This document shows positions 54,488 to 63,450 of a stretch of 64,000 bases of DNA, in pieces (within the stretch, counting starts at the first letter, position 1; every line of letters starts with the position of its first letter). Origin of the DNA: Flavobacteriales bacterium (GTDB lineage: Bacteria; Bacteroidota; Bacteroidia; Flavobacteriales_F; PHOS-HE28); NCBI GenBank assembly GCA_016703005.1, contig JADJCX010000012.1:1-64000 (forward strand). The letters run 5' to 3'. The translations under genes and the position numbers were made by a program. Below the pieces are notes generated by a model. The model worked only from the letters and a program-made list of their open reading frames with translations. It was not told the DNA's origin and made no database searches.

Positions 54488-55878
54488 ATGGCCACACAAC
54501 GTTTGCTCGTAGTGGATGATGATCAGGACATCTGCCTGTTGTTATCCCGCTTTCTGGAAAAACGCGGATACACGGTGAACACCGCCGGCCGCAAGACCAC
54601 GGCCCTTGCGCTGCTCAGGAGCATCGCTTCGACCTGATCCTGTGCGATCACCGTTTGCCCGATGCCGACAGCTTGGAAATGCTGGGGCACTTCAGGGAAG
54701 GCGCGCCGGGTGTGCCGGTGATCGTGATCACCGGATACTCGGACGTGCGCATTGCCGTCGACCTCATGCGGAAGGGTGCGCTCGATTACGTGGTGAAGCC
54801 GCTCTATCCGGACGATATCGCCTTACGCGTCGAGGACGCCTTGAGCCAGAAAGGCAGGACGGAGGAACTCAAGAAACCCAGCACGGAGCGCAAGGTGGCC
54901 GCCGCTTCGCTGCTGCCCGAGTTCGTGCAAGGCAAGGGGACATTCGCCACGCACTTGAACAAGCACATTGATCTCGTAGCCCCCACTGACCTGTCCGTAC
55001 TGATCACCGGTGAAACCGGGACCGGTAAGGAATACGTGGCCAAGGAGATCCACAAGCGGAGCACACGCAGCGACAAACCCTTTGTTGCACTCGACTGTGG
55101 TGCGCTGCCCGCCGACCTGGCCACCAGTGAACTGTTCGGCCACGTGAAAGGCTCGTTCACCGGAGCACTGGGCGACAAAGAAGGCTGCTTTCAACAAGCC
55201 AACGGTGGCACCTTGTTCCTGGACGAAGTGGGCAACCTCACGTACGACAACCAGGTGAAGCTGTTGCGCGTGCTGCAGGAACGCAAGGTGCGGCGCATCG
55301 GCGACAACAAGGAGATCGCAGTGGACGTGCGCATCATCGTGGCCACCAACGAGGAACTGACCACCGCTTCGGCCGACGGGCGTTTCCGCGAGGACCTGTA
55401 CCACCGTCTCAACGAGTTCGCCATCGTGCTGCTGCCGTTGCGCGATCGCACCGAGGACATCCTCTTGTTCGCAGCCTACTTCCTGCAGCAAGCCGCCACG
55501 CGGCTGAACCGGACGGCAGCGCACTTCTCACCCGAAGTGGAACAGCGCCTGCTGAACCACCCGTGGCTGGGCAACCTGCGCGAGCTCAACAACGTGATCA
55601 AGCGCGCCGTGCTGCTTTCCACCACCGATGTGGTGGGAATGGAACAGATGCCGATCGAGATCATCGGTGGCACGGCCATGCGCACCCGGCTATCACAACC
55701 GGAACCCGCAGCACCGATCGGCGACGACCTGCGATCCGTTTCCCACGAGGCGGAAAAGCAGGCGATCCTCACCGCCTTGGAGCGTAACAGCTTCAACAAG
55801 TCAAAGACGGCCGATATGCTGAACATCGACCGCAAGACACTGTACAACAAGTTGAAGATGTTCGGGATCGAGCTGTAA
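54488..55878 (+). CDS. Sigma-54-dependent (NtrC-family) response regulator (frameshifted)
   Basis: Receiver, AAA+ and Fis-type HTH domains. The start at 54488 gives ATQRLLVVDDDQDICLLLSR. The first frame stops after RSIAST at about 54640; the frame of the rest reads EHRFDLILCDHRLPDADSLE with the phosphorylated aspartate, so one G is missing near 54618 (AGGGAG read as AGGAG). Downstream: Walker A GETGTGKEYVAKE, the sigma-54 loop KGSFTGALGDKEG, Walker B TLFLDEVGN, and the HTH RNSFNKSKTADMLNIDRKTL. It would activate sigma-54 promoters once phosphorylated. Probably a consensus error. Confidence 0.9.
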
Positions 55879-56108
55879 GGCGAAGGGCGGTTCAGCGGAA
55901 CAGCTGTGACAGTCTCGACCTTGAGAGGTCAGCAGGAGGCCACGTCGGCGACCCATCGTTGCCCGGAACGGGAAAAGGGCCTAACCTTCCACACTACGGG
56001 GCTTTCCTACACGGCGATCGTATGCACAACGACACAGTGCAGTGTACGGCCACGCTGCTTTGGGAACGGCACGGGATCCACAGTAAGGTTGGCAGAAGCA
56101 CTCGGACC

Positions 56109-56621
56109 ATGAACCTCCAACACCTACTGCCCGCTACAGCCTTCTTGCTCGTTGCACAAACCACCTTAGCCCAAGGCCGCTCCAGTGATCCCATCACGGA
56201 ACCATTGGCGCATGTGGACATGCCGAAAAGCGCGGCAGCACTACCCGTGTTCGGAGGAACGCGCATCGACATGGTGAACGCACGATACGAGCCCTGCTAT
56301 GATATGGGGGAGGTGAGCTACCTACGGGTGATCACACCCACGTTGGACGGGTACAGCGTTCGCGTCATTGGCGTCGATGGTCATATACGCGTGCAAGGCA
56401 TCGCGAGCGATGCGTTCGGCTTGGTACCCCATGGGTTATACCGGTATTACGATAGCACCGGCGCGTTGCGCTCGGAGGGTGCATACTTGAACGGTGTGAA
56501 AACCGGCACTTGGCACCGCTACGATGACCTTGGGCTTGCAATGACGGACAAGGAATATGACGGCTTGGATTGGGAAGGCCAACAAGTGAAGTTGGGCCTG
56601 ACGAGTGTGAGCCGTAACTGA
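56109..56621 (+). CDS. Secreted MORN-repeat (YwqK-like) protein
   Basis: 170 residues from the ATG at 56109 with a signal peptide (LLPATAFLLVAQTTLAQG). The C-terminal half has MORN-type strands: HGLYRYYDSTGALRSEGAYL, NGVKTGTWHRYDDLG and KEYDGLDWEG. Such repeats occur in many Bacteroidota secreted proteins; function unknown. The 230 bp before it (55879-56108) show nothing clear. Confidence 0.65.
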   Translation: MNLQHLLPATAFLLVAQTTLAQGRSSDPITEPLAHVDMPKSAAALPVFGGTRIDMVNARYEPCYDMGEVSYLRVITPTLDGYSVRVIGVDGHIRVQGIASDAFGLVPHGLYRYYDSTGALRSEGAYLNGVKTGTWHRYDDLGLAMTDKEYDGLDWEGQQVKLGLTSVSRN

Positions 56622-56657
56622 ACGGCCTGTCGAACGCTTCTTGACGCAGTTGCGTGT

Positions 56658-56689
56658 GACCGAGGAAGGGAAAGCCCCTTCCTCGGTCA
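56658..56689. terminator. Bidirectional terminator-like hairpin
   Basis: GACCGAGGAAGG and CCTTCCTCGGTC form a 12-bp stem with a short loop, 37 bp past the stop of the MORN-repeat gene and in front of the convergent small ORF. There is no T run. Confidence 0.65.
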
Positions 56690-56727
56690 TTCAGTGCCGA
56701 ACCTCGAGGTGAGCGTTGGCCACCGGC

Positions 56728-56844
56728 TCAGCAGCCGCCAAGCAAAAACCAGATCAGTGCGAACACCAGCACCGTTCCCAAGCAACCGCCTCCCATTTTC
56801 CAAGCACCCAAGCCGGCGATCAAGCCGCGCAGTCCGTTGTTCAT
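56728..56844 (-). CDS. 38-residue hydrophobic miniprotein
   Basis: ATG at 56844, TGA at 56728-56730. It reads MNNGLRGLIAGLGAWKMGGG followed by CLGTVLVFALIWFLLGGC: a basic N-terminus, a glycine-rich turn with Cys and one membrane helix ending in Cys. A similar pattern (WKxGGGCxGTxLVFxxxxxLLGxC) is, from memory, common among unannotated Bacteroidota ORFs of this length. Codon use fits its neighbours. Function unknown. Confidence 0.6.
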   Translation of the reverse strand: MNNGLRGLIAGLGAWKMGGGCLGTVLVFALIWFLLGGC

Positions 56845-57039
56845 GATCCAGTTCGGACAGGATGGAACCGGTCCGTGCGATCAGGTTCAACCATCGTGCC
56901 CAGCGACCAAGGCGCTTTGGCTTCGTTGAAGATCTTCGATGTTGACGGCGGTCACGCACCAAGGAAGAAGTGCATGGTTCGCTGGACACGGTGCAGCAGT
57001 CCGACAGCCATCCTGGAGAAGGGATCCCAAGCGATCGGT

Positions 57040-57327
57040 TCACTGCCCGGGGTCCGCAGCCTCATCCGCCGCCAACGCACTCTGGTACATGCGCTCGGTG
57101 ATGCTGGAATGATCATGGAAGTAGAACACCGCTCCGTAGGCATGCACAACCTTCCGCAGCTCCGTGCACCCACCTTCGCGTTTCGGGCGGGTGATGTACG
57201 TAATGCGTCGTGGCTCGATCACGACCTCGTGATGCTCGCACAAGGGCGGAGCAGCAGCGCGATCAATGTGCGCGCGTTCCACTGGCACCACCGGCGTTGA
57301 TAGGGCGGGCGCACGAACAGGCTCCAA
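57040..57327 (-). CDS. Hypothetical protein
   Basis: 95 residues. No family is recognised; the middle (VVIEPRRITYITRPKREG) and C-terminal half (VVHAYGAVFYFHDHSSITER) look like a folded domain, and codon choice is GC-rich in third positions like true genes nearby. It sits just upstream, on the same strand, of the small ORF at 56844. The stretch 56845-57039 between them shows nothing. It may not be real. Confidence 0.45.
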   Translation of the reverse strand: MEPVRAPALSTPVVPVERAHIDRAAAPPLCEHHEVVIEPRRITYITRPKREGGCTELRKVVHAYGAVFYFHDHSSITERMYQSALAADEAADPGQ

Positions 57328-57329
57328 GA

Positions 57330-57758
57330 CTACTTGCGGTACAACGCAGTGAAGCCCCCCACCCTGATCATGGTTTGATCATCGATCCTGTAAAAATCAC
57401 CTTCCCTTGGGGCGTCTTCAATGCGGGCATATGCATCCGGCACTTGGAATGAATACGTGATCTCCTTTCCGGTGATAACCGGGAACGTGAGGCGCAATTC
57501 GTGATTTCCGGGCATGCCCTCAGGTCGTTTGGGGCGGATCGCTGCGATCTCGCTTACATCCGTACGGCCATCAGTCCCAAGCAGAAGATATCCTCCGGAG
57601 AAAACAGGCTGCCAATCGGCCGGCAACATCCACTTGCGCACTTGTCCGTGCACCGAGATCACCATGAATTCCATGCGCTCTTGGGCCTGTACGGGTGCGA
57701 TCATTGACATCAAGGAGATGGCAAGGATGAACCTCGGGAAAGTTCTTGTTGCTTTCAT
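57330..57758 (-). CDS. Hypothetical secreted protein
   Basis: 142 residues from the ATG at 57758 with a signal peptide (FPRFILAISLMSMIAPVQAQ). The body is beta-rich (MEFMVISVHGQVRKWMLPAD, GGYLLLGTDGRTDVSEI, FPVITGKEITYSFQVPDAYA). It is unlike any named family. Thirteen bp upstream lies the stop of the ligase gene, so the two may be co-transcribed. Confidence 0.65.
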   Translation of the reverse strand: MKATRTFPRFILAISLMSMIAPVQAQERMEFMVISVHGQVRKWMLPADWQPVFSGGYLLLGTDGRTDVSEIAAIRPKRPEGMPGNHELRLTFPVITGKEITYSFQVPDAYARIEDAPREGDFYRIDDQTMIRVGGFTALYRK

Positions 57759-57771
57759 GGGGGGGGAATGC

Positions 57772-58905
57772 TCAAGTCCAACAGGGTTCGCCCGATTCGA
57801 ACTCGAGCGCGTTATGGCGCAGCACATCCTCCACATCCCCACGCTTGGCATATACCGCCCGTTGGCGTTGAGTGCTGTTCCCTCGCGAACAGATGTTGCG
57901 CAGTACCTCCAACTGTTCGTGGTAGCCGAGCGCCGTGAAGTACGGAGCCATCCAATGCAGCCGGATAAGAAGGTCCTCTTTCAAGTTGTACTGCGCATAG
58001 GTGTTCTGATGGATGATCTGCGCATCCATACCGTGTCTCAACGCGCGCCATTTGTTCTCGCGTAGCACCCACAATTCAGGGAGGCACCCCAGATCGTCCT
58101 CCCGACGAAGGCGGAACACATGCGCTTGCACATGTATGAAGGCGACAATGGCTTCCAGCTCCAAAAGCGTTGCTGGACCATCACATATGCGTAGTTCAAG
58201 GGTCCCATATCCAGGGCTGGGCCTCAGGTCCCACCAGAGGTCTTTCACACTCGCTATCGCTCCCGTCTTGACCAGCAGGTCGTGGTGCGTACTGAATGCT
58301 TGCCAGTCCTTCATGACCGGGGGCATGGCCGACGGCGGGTGAGCCTCATACACGGTGGGTCGGCTCGCTGCCAAGCCTGTATCCACACCACGCCAGAACG
58401 GTGAACTGGCGGAGAATGCGATGAGGTGCGGCACCACAGATAGGAATTGGTTCATGTAATGGATGCAGTCATCCCCTGAGCGCATGCCCAAGTGAACATG
58501 CAATCCATAGACCGCCATTCTGCGAATGAGCCATTGGTTGCGGTGCATGAGCTGCTGGTAGCGCTCGGACTGGCTGACGATCCGGTCGTTATAGTCAGCA
58601 ACGGGGTTCGTTCCCGTTCCCGCGAAGCGCAAACCCAGCGGCGCAGCGACACCCCTTAAGTGGGCCAACGACGATTCGAGCTCTGCGCGCACTTCGATCG
58701 CGTTCATGCAAATGCCTGTCACCAATTCCAGGGTACTGCGGTACATCTCCTTGACCAAGCGTGGGTCCCCACAATGTTCCATCAGTTCAGGAGCACGCGG
58801 GGTCAAGCGGAACGTTCCTGCATCAAGCACCTGCAGTTCCATCTCGGCACCAAGCGTGAACGCGCGCGCATTCGACAGGAAGTGTATCGGGCCGGGGCTG
58901 TTCAT
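57772..58905 (-). CDS. Carboxylate-amine ligase, YbdK/GCS2 type
   Basis: 377 residues from the ATG at 58905. The glutamate-cysteine ligase 2 fold is seen in FTLGAEMELQVLDAGTFRLT (metal-binding E), YGLHVHLGMRSGDDCIHYMN, and DLWWDLRPSPGYGTLELRIC. Members show weak glutamate-cysteine ligase activity; the true substrate is unknown. No glutathione synthetase is nearby. The start overlaps the stop of the 44-residue ORF by ATGA. Confidence 0.88.
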   Translation of the reverse strand: MNSPGPIHFLSNARAFTLGAEMELQVLDAGTFRLTPRAPELMEHCGDPRLVKEMYRSTLELVTGICMNAIEVRAELESSLAHLRGVAAPLGLRFAGTGTNPVADYNDRIVSQSERYQQLMHRNQWLIRRMAVYGLHVHLGMRSGDDCIHYMNQFLSVVPHLIAFSASSPFWRGVDTGLAASRPTVYEAHPPSAMPPVMKDWQAFSTHHDLLVKTGAIASVKDLWWDLRPSPGYGTLELRICDGPATLLELEAIVAFIHVQAHVFRLRREDDLGCLPELWVLRENKWRALRHGMDAQIIHQNTYAQYNLKEDLLIRLHWMAPYFTALGYHEQLEVLRNICSRGNSTQRQRAVYAKRGDVEDVLRHNALEFESGEPCWT

Positions 58906-59036
58906 CCGTCGACCTCTTTGTCTTCCCCTGCATGGATCCGCAGTGGTGTGGTCAGCACGCGATAGAAGGAGTATGCGCAATAACCACCTGCGGTAGTGAT
59001 CGCCCACCACGAGAGTGTGAGGATCGCATCATGCAT
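58902..59036 (-). CDS. 44-residue membrane miniprotein coupled to the ligase
   Basis: ATG at 59036; TGA at 58902-58904 overlaps the ligase ATG. It reads MHDAILTLSWWAITTAGGYC and continues with AYSFYRVL, a single membrane helix, then a charged tail ending KEVDG. The ATGA overlap supports real translation. Confidence 0.55.
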   Translation of the reverse strand: MHDAILTLSWWAITTAGGYCAYSFYRVLTTPLRIHAGEDKEVDG

Positions 59037-59038
59037 GA

Positions 59039-59254
59039 TCAGGCGGAATGATGATCGCGCCCCACACCCGGCTGCTGATCGTGTTGATGATCCACTTGGC
59101 CGACAACCTTCCCCTCTTCTTGGCCCACGGACGATCGGTGCTGACGTCGGGATTCCGACCGGTCGCGCAAATACTCGAAGAAGCGGATCATAACGACAAG
59201 CAAGAGGATGGGGCCTATTATGACGATCAGGTATGCCAGATCTCCTTGCTCCAT
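59039..59254 (-). CDS. Small membrane protein (possibly frameshifted)
   Basis: 71 residues. The first half is a clear membrane helix (DLAYLIVIIGPILLLVVMI) followed by RFFEYLRDRSESRRQHR; the second half is a low-complexity Gln/His/Asp stretch. It lies 2 bp upstream of the next small ORF, same strand. The tail may be the wrong frame. Confidence 0.45.
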   Translation of the reverse strand: MEQGDLAYLIVIIGPILLLVVMIRFFEYLRDRSESRRQHRSSVGQEEGKVVGQVDHQHDQQPGVGRDHHSA

Positions 59255-59343
59255 GTTCTGATCACGATAGTCAAGAGGGATGGGGACCTGTCACCGCCTA
59301 CTGGCGAGCAGGCCCCCGCTCCCTCTCTATCGAACACGCACTT

Positions 59344-60231
59344 TCACCTCAGGTTAAGGAGGACCGTGTTCAAGTATTCTCCACCGGCCATGACATCGAT
59401 CCTGTACGTGCCCGGTTGTAGTTTTTCAGTTGGAGTGAACTTCAAGTGTACGCGGGCGGCCCGATCCGTGCCCAAAAGCGCTTCGGGCATCAGGTCCACA
59501 GCGGCCAAGGGCTCAGGTTCCATTGTTTCCAATGACATGCTGATGGCCGGATCGGCACCGGAATAGTTGTGTCCCTCGGGGGTCATGATCTTGAAGCTCG
59601 CCCCCTCTGCTAAGGAGCCCGGCAGATCGAACGCCATGCGTATCTCTTTGGCCCTGCGCGCCACCACCGTCAGCTTGCCCTTCTTCCCGCGCAAGGCATC
59701 CACTTCGGCGTTGTTCACCATTTGTGCCCCGGCCTTATGCTCCGCCAGTTCCGTAGCGATCTCATCGCGCTCTTTCGCCGTTCGTTCCAGCTGATCGCGC
59801 AGGTCGTGTTCGAGGCTGGCGTTCGTCGCCAACGTCAATTCCAGTTGTTCTTTCGTTTTGCGCAGTTCGGCAACCTGTCTTTCCAGGTCCTTGCTCTTGC
59901 CTGCCGCGCGCTCCACCCCCTTCGCGCGGGCCAAGGCTTGCTCCACGCGGCGTTTCAAGTCCTCTTCGTTCCGCTCCAACTCCGTAAGCGCTTCACTCTT
60001 GGTGGACAAGCGGCCACCAAGCTCCGCGATCTGTTTGTCGAGTTGCAGCTTTTCCCCCAGCAAGCGTTCACTGGTGAGTTTGGCTTCGTCAGCACCGCGG
60101 CCCAAGGCGGCATTCTCACTGCCGAAGTACACGGCCGTGCCGATGCCGGTGAGGGTGAGCAGCGCCAGTGCGGCGATGACCATCCGTTGTCGACCATTGT
60201 TCCTGCGAGGGTTGTCGCGCTCTGATTCCAT
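59344..60231 (-). CDS. Membrane-anchored coiled-coil protein
   Basis: 295 residues from the ATG at 60231. A basic start (RDNPRRNNGRQR), one membrane helix (VIAALALLTLTGIGTAVYFG), then about 130 residues of heptad coiled coil (ELERNEEDLKRRVEQALARA, ELRKTKEQLELTLA) and a C-terminal beta domain (VVARRAKEIRMAFDLPGSLA; RAARVHLKFTPTEKL; GTYRIDVMAGGEYLNTVLLN). Related architecture occurs beside two-component systems in Bacteroidota. It follows the kinase gene at 60316 by 84 bp and probably belongs to its operon. Confidence 0.75.
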   Translation of the reverse strand: MESERDNPRRNNGRQRMVIAALALLTLTGIGTAVYFGSENAALGRGADEAKLTSERLLGEKLQLDKQIAELGGRLSTKSEALTELERNEEDLKRRVEQALARAKGVERAAGKSKDLERQVAELRKTKEQLELTLATNASLEHDLRDQLERTAKERDEIATELAEHKAGAQMVNNAEVDALRGKKGKLTVVARRAKEIRMAFDLPGSLAEGASFKIMTPEGHNYSGADPAISMSLETMEPEPLAAVDLMPEALLGTDRAARVHLKFTPTEKLQPGTYRIDVMAGGEYLNTVLLNLR

Positions 60232-60315
60232 GGTGCTCCATGTTGGTGCGGCACAAAGCACCGCACGCGAAATGAAGCCCACCCGAAAGCCGGATGAAAA
60301 AGCGATGAAAAACGA

Positions 60316-61683
60316 TCAGGCCGCCTTGGGCAGGTGCGCAACGAAGCGCGACCCTGCACCCTCGGCCGAGGAAAGGGTGATGCGGCCGCCGTGCAGTTCG
60401 GCGATGCGTCGCGCCAACGAAAGACCGATGCCATGCCCTTTGGCGCCGCCGGTGTTGTTGGCGCGATAGAACGGCTCGAACACCCGCTCATGGTCCTGCG
60501 GTGCAATGCCGATGCCCTTGTCCGTCACCACCACTTCCACTTCAGTGGCCGTGGCGTGCAGCGACACCATGGCCTTGTGATCGTCGGAATACTTGCAAGC
60601 GTTCTCGAACAGGTTGGTGAGCAGCGACCGCAAGAGATTCTCGTTGCCGAGTACCAACAGGTCGGCTTCATCTTCCACTTTCCCCAGATCGATATCGACC
60701 GTGTGTGCGGAACCCGTGCGTTGCACTTCGGCGCGCGACTGCCACAGCACTTCGTCGATGCGCACGGGGACGAACGAAGCCACCGGTGCCTTGCTCCCTG
60801 CTTGCGCCATGAGCAACAAGCGATCGGCCAGCCGGTTCAGCGCGTGCATATCGTCCAGTACCGATCGCAGGGCCGTCGAGTATTCCTCGGGCGTACGTGC
60901 TTTCAGCATCAGCACTTCCAACTGTCCGGATATGGAGGTGAGCGGTGTCCGCATTTCGTGCGATGCGTTCGCGATGAAGTTCTTCTGCGAGAGAAAGGTC
61001 TTCTCCAACCGGTCCAGCAATTCATTGAACGACCGCGCCAATTGCGCCAGCTCATCCTGTTCGTTGCCGGCCTGCACGCGAAGTGCGAGGCTCACGCCGC
61101 TGATCGCGCGGATCTCGTTGATCAACCGTTGCACAGGCGACAACGCGCGCTGCGCATAGAAACGGCCTACCAGGAAAATGAGCACCAAGCCGATGAGGAA
61201 AGTCGCGATCATCACGCGGCCCTCGTTTCGCAGTTTGCTGCGCCCGTAGATGTCGCGCCCCGATGCCTCCACCACGAACCGATCATAACGATCGGTGAAG
61301 GGGAACGCCACCAGTTCACGCTCGCCGATCTCCAGCCGCTGATCGCCTTCCAGCCTCACTTGGTCCAGAATACCGGGTGGCACACTATCGCCCTGCGCAA
61401 TGCCCAGCTTGAAGATCTGCTTGTTATGGTGATCGAATATGCGGATCACTTCTTCCGGCAAACGCACCGGGTTATCGCCCTCGATCCTGGCCAACAATTG
61501 CTCGTCGACCTCATCCACCTGTATAAGCAGCTTGGCCGTATTGGTGCCACGGTCCTTGAGGCGGCTTATGAACTCCTCTTCGCGATACGCGGCGGAGAGC
61601 GCGTACACCACCATGAACGCGCCACCGAGGATCAGCGAGGCCAACAGCAGGAACTGCAGGGCCAGCCGCGTGCGGATCGTCAT
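60316..61683 (-). CDS. Sensor histidine kinase (OmpR-regulator partner)
   Basis: 455 residues from the ATG at 61683, overlapping the regulator stop by ATGA. Membrane helix near the N-terminus (LALQFLLLASLILGGAFMVV), periplasmic domain of about 120 residues, second helix (VMIATFLIGLVLIFLVG), HAMP (RALSPVQRLINEIRAISGVS), then H box ASHEMRTPLTSISGQLEVLM, N box NLFENACKYS, G1 DKGIGIAPQDHERVFEP and G2 GHGIGLSLARRIAELHGG. The reading frame runs on upstream only because of an indel in the regulator. Confidence 0.95.
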   Translation of the reverse strand: MTIRTRLALQFLLLASLILGGAFMVVYALSAAYREEEFISRLKDRGTNTAKLLIQVDEVDEQLLARIEGDNPVRLPEEVIRIFDHHNKQIFKLGIAQGDSVPPGILDQVRLEGDQRLEIGERELVAFPFTDRYDRFVVEASGRDIYGRSKLRNEGRVMIATFLIGLVLIFLVGRFYAQRALSPVQRLINEIRAISGVSLALRVQAGNEQDELAQLARSFNELLDRLEKTFLSQKNFIANASHEMRTPLTSISGQLEVLMLKARTPEEYSTALRSVLDDMHALNRLADRLLLMAQAGSKAPVASFVPVRIDEVLWQSRAEVQRTGSAHTVDIDLGKVEDEADLLVLGNENLLRSLLTNLFENACKYSDDHKAMVSLHATATEVEVVVTDKGIGIAPQDHERVFEPFYRANNTGGAKGHGIGLSLARRIAELHGGRITLSSAEGAGSRFVAHLPKAA

Positions 61684-62358
61684 GGTGCGGCGGTAAGGAT
61701 GTAGCCCATGCCCACACGCGTGTGGATCAGCTTGGGCTCGAAGTCGCGATCCACTTTCTTGCGCAGGAGCTTGATATAGGCGTCCACCACGTTGGTGCCT
61801 GTATCGAAATCGATGTCCCACACGCGCTCGCTGATCTGCGCGCGGGAGAGCACGCGATCGGCATTGCGCATCAGGTACTCCAGCAAGCCGAATTCCTTCG
61901 CCGTAAGCGCGATGCGTTTCCCGTCGCGCAGGGCTTCTTTTGGCCAGGTCCAGTTCCAGTCCATGATAGGCCAAGCGTTCCGACTCTTCATGCACGTTGC
62001 CGGTGCGGCGGCTCAATGACCGCAAGCGCGCAAGCAGTTCCTTGAACTCGAAGGGCTTCACGAGGTAGTCGTCCGCTCCTGCATCCAGCCCATCCACTTT
62101 GTCCTCCGTAGTGCCTAAGGCCGTGAGCAATAGGATGGGCATGCAGCCGCCTCCGGCGCGTATCGCACGGCAGGCTTCAACGCCGCTCATTCCCGGCATC
62201 ACCACATCCATCATCACCAGGTCAACTGGTTCTTGCAAGGCAAGACGTTTTCCCATGGCACCATCGTACGCGCTCAACACATCATAGCCGCTTTCCTCCA
62301 AGCCTTGCTTGAGGAAGGCCGCCACTTTGGGTTCGTCCTCCACCACCAGAATGCGCAT
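61680..62358 (-). CDS. OmpR/CusR-type response regulator (frameshifted)
   Basis: About 226 residues when repaired, from the ATG at 62358. Receiver: RILVVEDEPKVAAFLKQGLE, phosphorylation site VMMDVVMPGMSG, lysine in YLVKPFEF. The winged-helix part (ALTAKEFGLLEYLMRNADRV; VWDIDFDTGTNVVDAYIKLL; IHTRVGMGYIL) is in another frame. The break is in a T4/A4 run at 61938-61941; one base too many (LELDLAK should run into EALRDGKR). Left uncorrected it fuses the receiver to the kinase, giving a false 688-residue hybrid. Confidence 0.92.
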
Positions 62359-62449
62359 GGTGCCAAAACTAGGTTGAACCACAGCGGTGCGGTCCCGGCG
62401 ATTCGCGCCTACGCATCAACCATGGACTGCGGAAGCAAGCCGTATGCAA

Positions 62450-62863
62450 CTACGCAACCTTCTGTTCCATGTATAGAACACGCACTCCCTTGCTCCGCAC
62501 ATACACCAGCAGCGCCGACACGATGAGCACGCCGACCAACCCGCCCACTACGTCACCGCTCAGGGCACGCCCCACATCGCCCAAGCCGTTCGCCAGGAAG
62601 ATGCCCTGCACCAGCCACCACGCCCACCGCCGGGCCTTGAACCAACCATAGGCCGCCAAGGCCATGATGACACCAAGCAGGAGAAAGCCCGTGCCCGCCC
62701 AAAGACGATAGGGTAGCATCTGCTCGTACTCGGTGCGCTTGAAGTCCCAGATGTGGTCCACGACGGTGCCGGGGAATAGGAACGTGACGGTGGTGGCCGC
62801 GAGGATGCATGTGGACAGGACCAGGAACACGCCGAGCAGCGTTACGCCAAGGGGCTTCTTCAT
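62450..62863 (-). CDS. Hypothetical membrane protein
   Basis: 137 residues from the ATG at 62863 with four hydrophobic helices (GVTLLGVFLVLSTCILAATT, LWAGTGFLLLGVIMALAAYG, WAWWLVQGIFLANGLGDV, GGLVGVLIVSALLVYV). No named family. It lies just upstream, on the same strand, of the two-component genes. Confidence 0.65.
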   Translation of the reverse strand: MKKPLGVTLLGVFLVLSTCILAATTVTFLFPGTVVDHIWDFKRTEYEQMLPYRLWAGTGFLLLGVIMALAAYGWFKARRWAWWLVQGIFLANGLGDVGRALSGDVVGGLVGVLIVSALLVYVRSKGVRVLYMEQKVA

Positions 62864-62993
62864 TGCTCTGCGGTCCATTCCTCAAATCTCGGCAGTAGCC
62901 ACGAACGAGCTAGCACTGTCGTGGTGGTAGGGAGACGACCTTTTACACCGGCGCGGAGGAGCGATCGCAGGACCGGAACCCGAACCGTTGGCG

Positions 62994-63377
62994 TTAGTAC
63001 GCTGCATAAAGCACCAACACCCCAAGGGCACAAGACAAGATCGCGTAGATGGCGATGTGCTGGTATACGAACGGCATTACACGAGCAGCGAAACGGTTGT
63101 GCATACGCCAGGGAAGCAGCAGGAGCACCACGCTCGATGCCACCAGCACCCAACCGAAGATCTCTGCGGCAACGGGGAAGCGCATGGCAGGAGCATACTG
63201 CACGAAGCCCCAACCCGCAACGATCCGCAGGACCATTTCGATAAGGTGCGCCCGGAACGAATCTGCGAAGCGGCCGAGAAGATCCCTTGCGCGGGCAGGT
63301 GCCACCAACACCCAAGCTGCAAACCCGATCAGCCAAAGACCCACGAGCAGCACTGTTATCCCAGCGAGGGTCGTCAT
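62994..63377 (-). CDS. Hypothetical membrane protein
   Basis: 127 residues with four hydrophobic helices (TTLAGITVLLVGLWLIGFAA, EIFGWVLVASSVVLLLLPW, HIAIYAILSCALGVLVLYAA). The amphipathic segment RDLLGRFADSFRAHLIEMVL follows the first helix. Unnamed. Confidence 0.65.
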   Translation of the reverse strand: MTTLAGITVLLVGLWLIGFAAWVLVAPARARDLLGRFADSFRAHLIEMVLRIVAGWGFVQYAPAMRFPVAAEIFGWVLVASSVVLLLLPWRMHNRFAARVMPFVYQHIAIYAILSCALGVLVLYAAY

Positions 63378-63450
63378 CTGCTATTGGTGGTGGTGAGGAA
63401 GTGGGCCATCGCGGCGATCACAGACCTTTGAGGCAAGGGGTGATCGTTCC

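Noticed and set aside
60316..62382. A single 688-residue receiver-kinase hybrid protein
   Set aside because: The fusion arises from one extra base in an A/T run at 61938-61941. In the other frame the regulator has a complete winged-helix domain ending in an ATGA overlap with the kinase.
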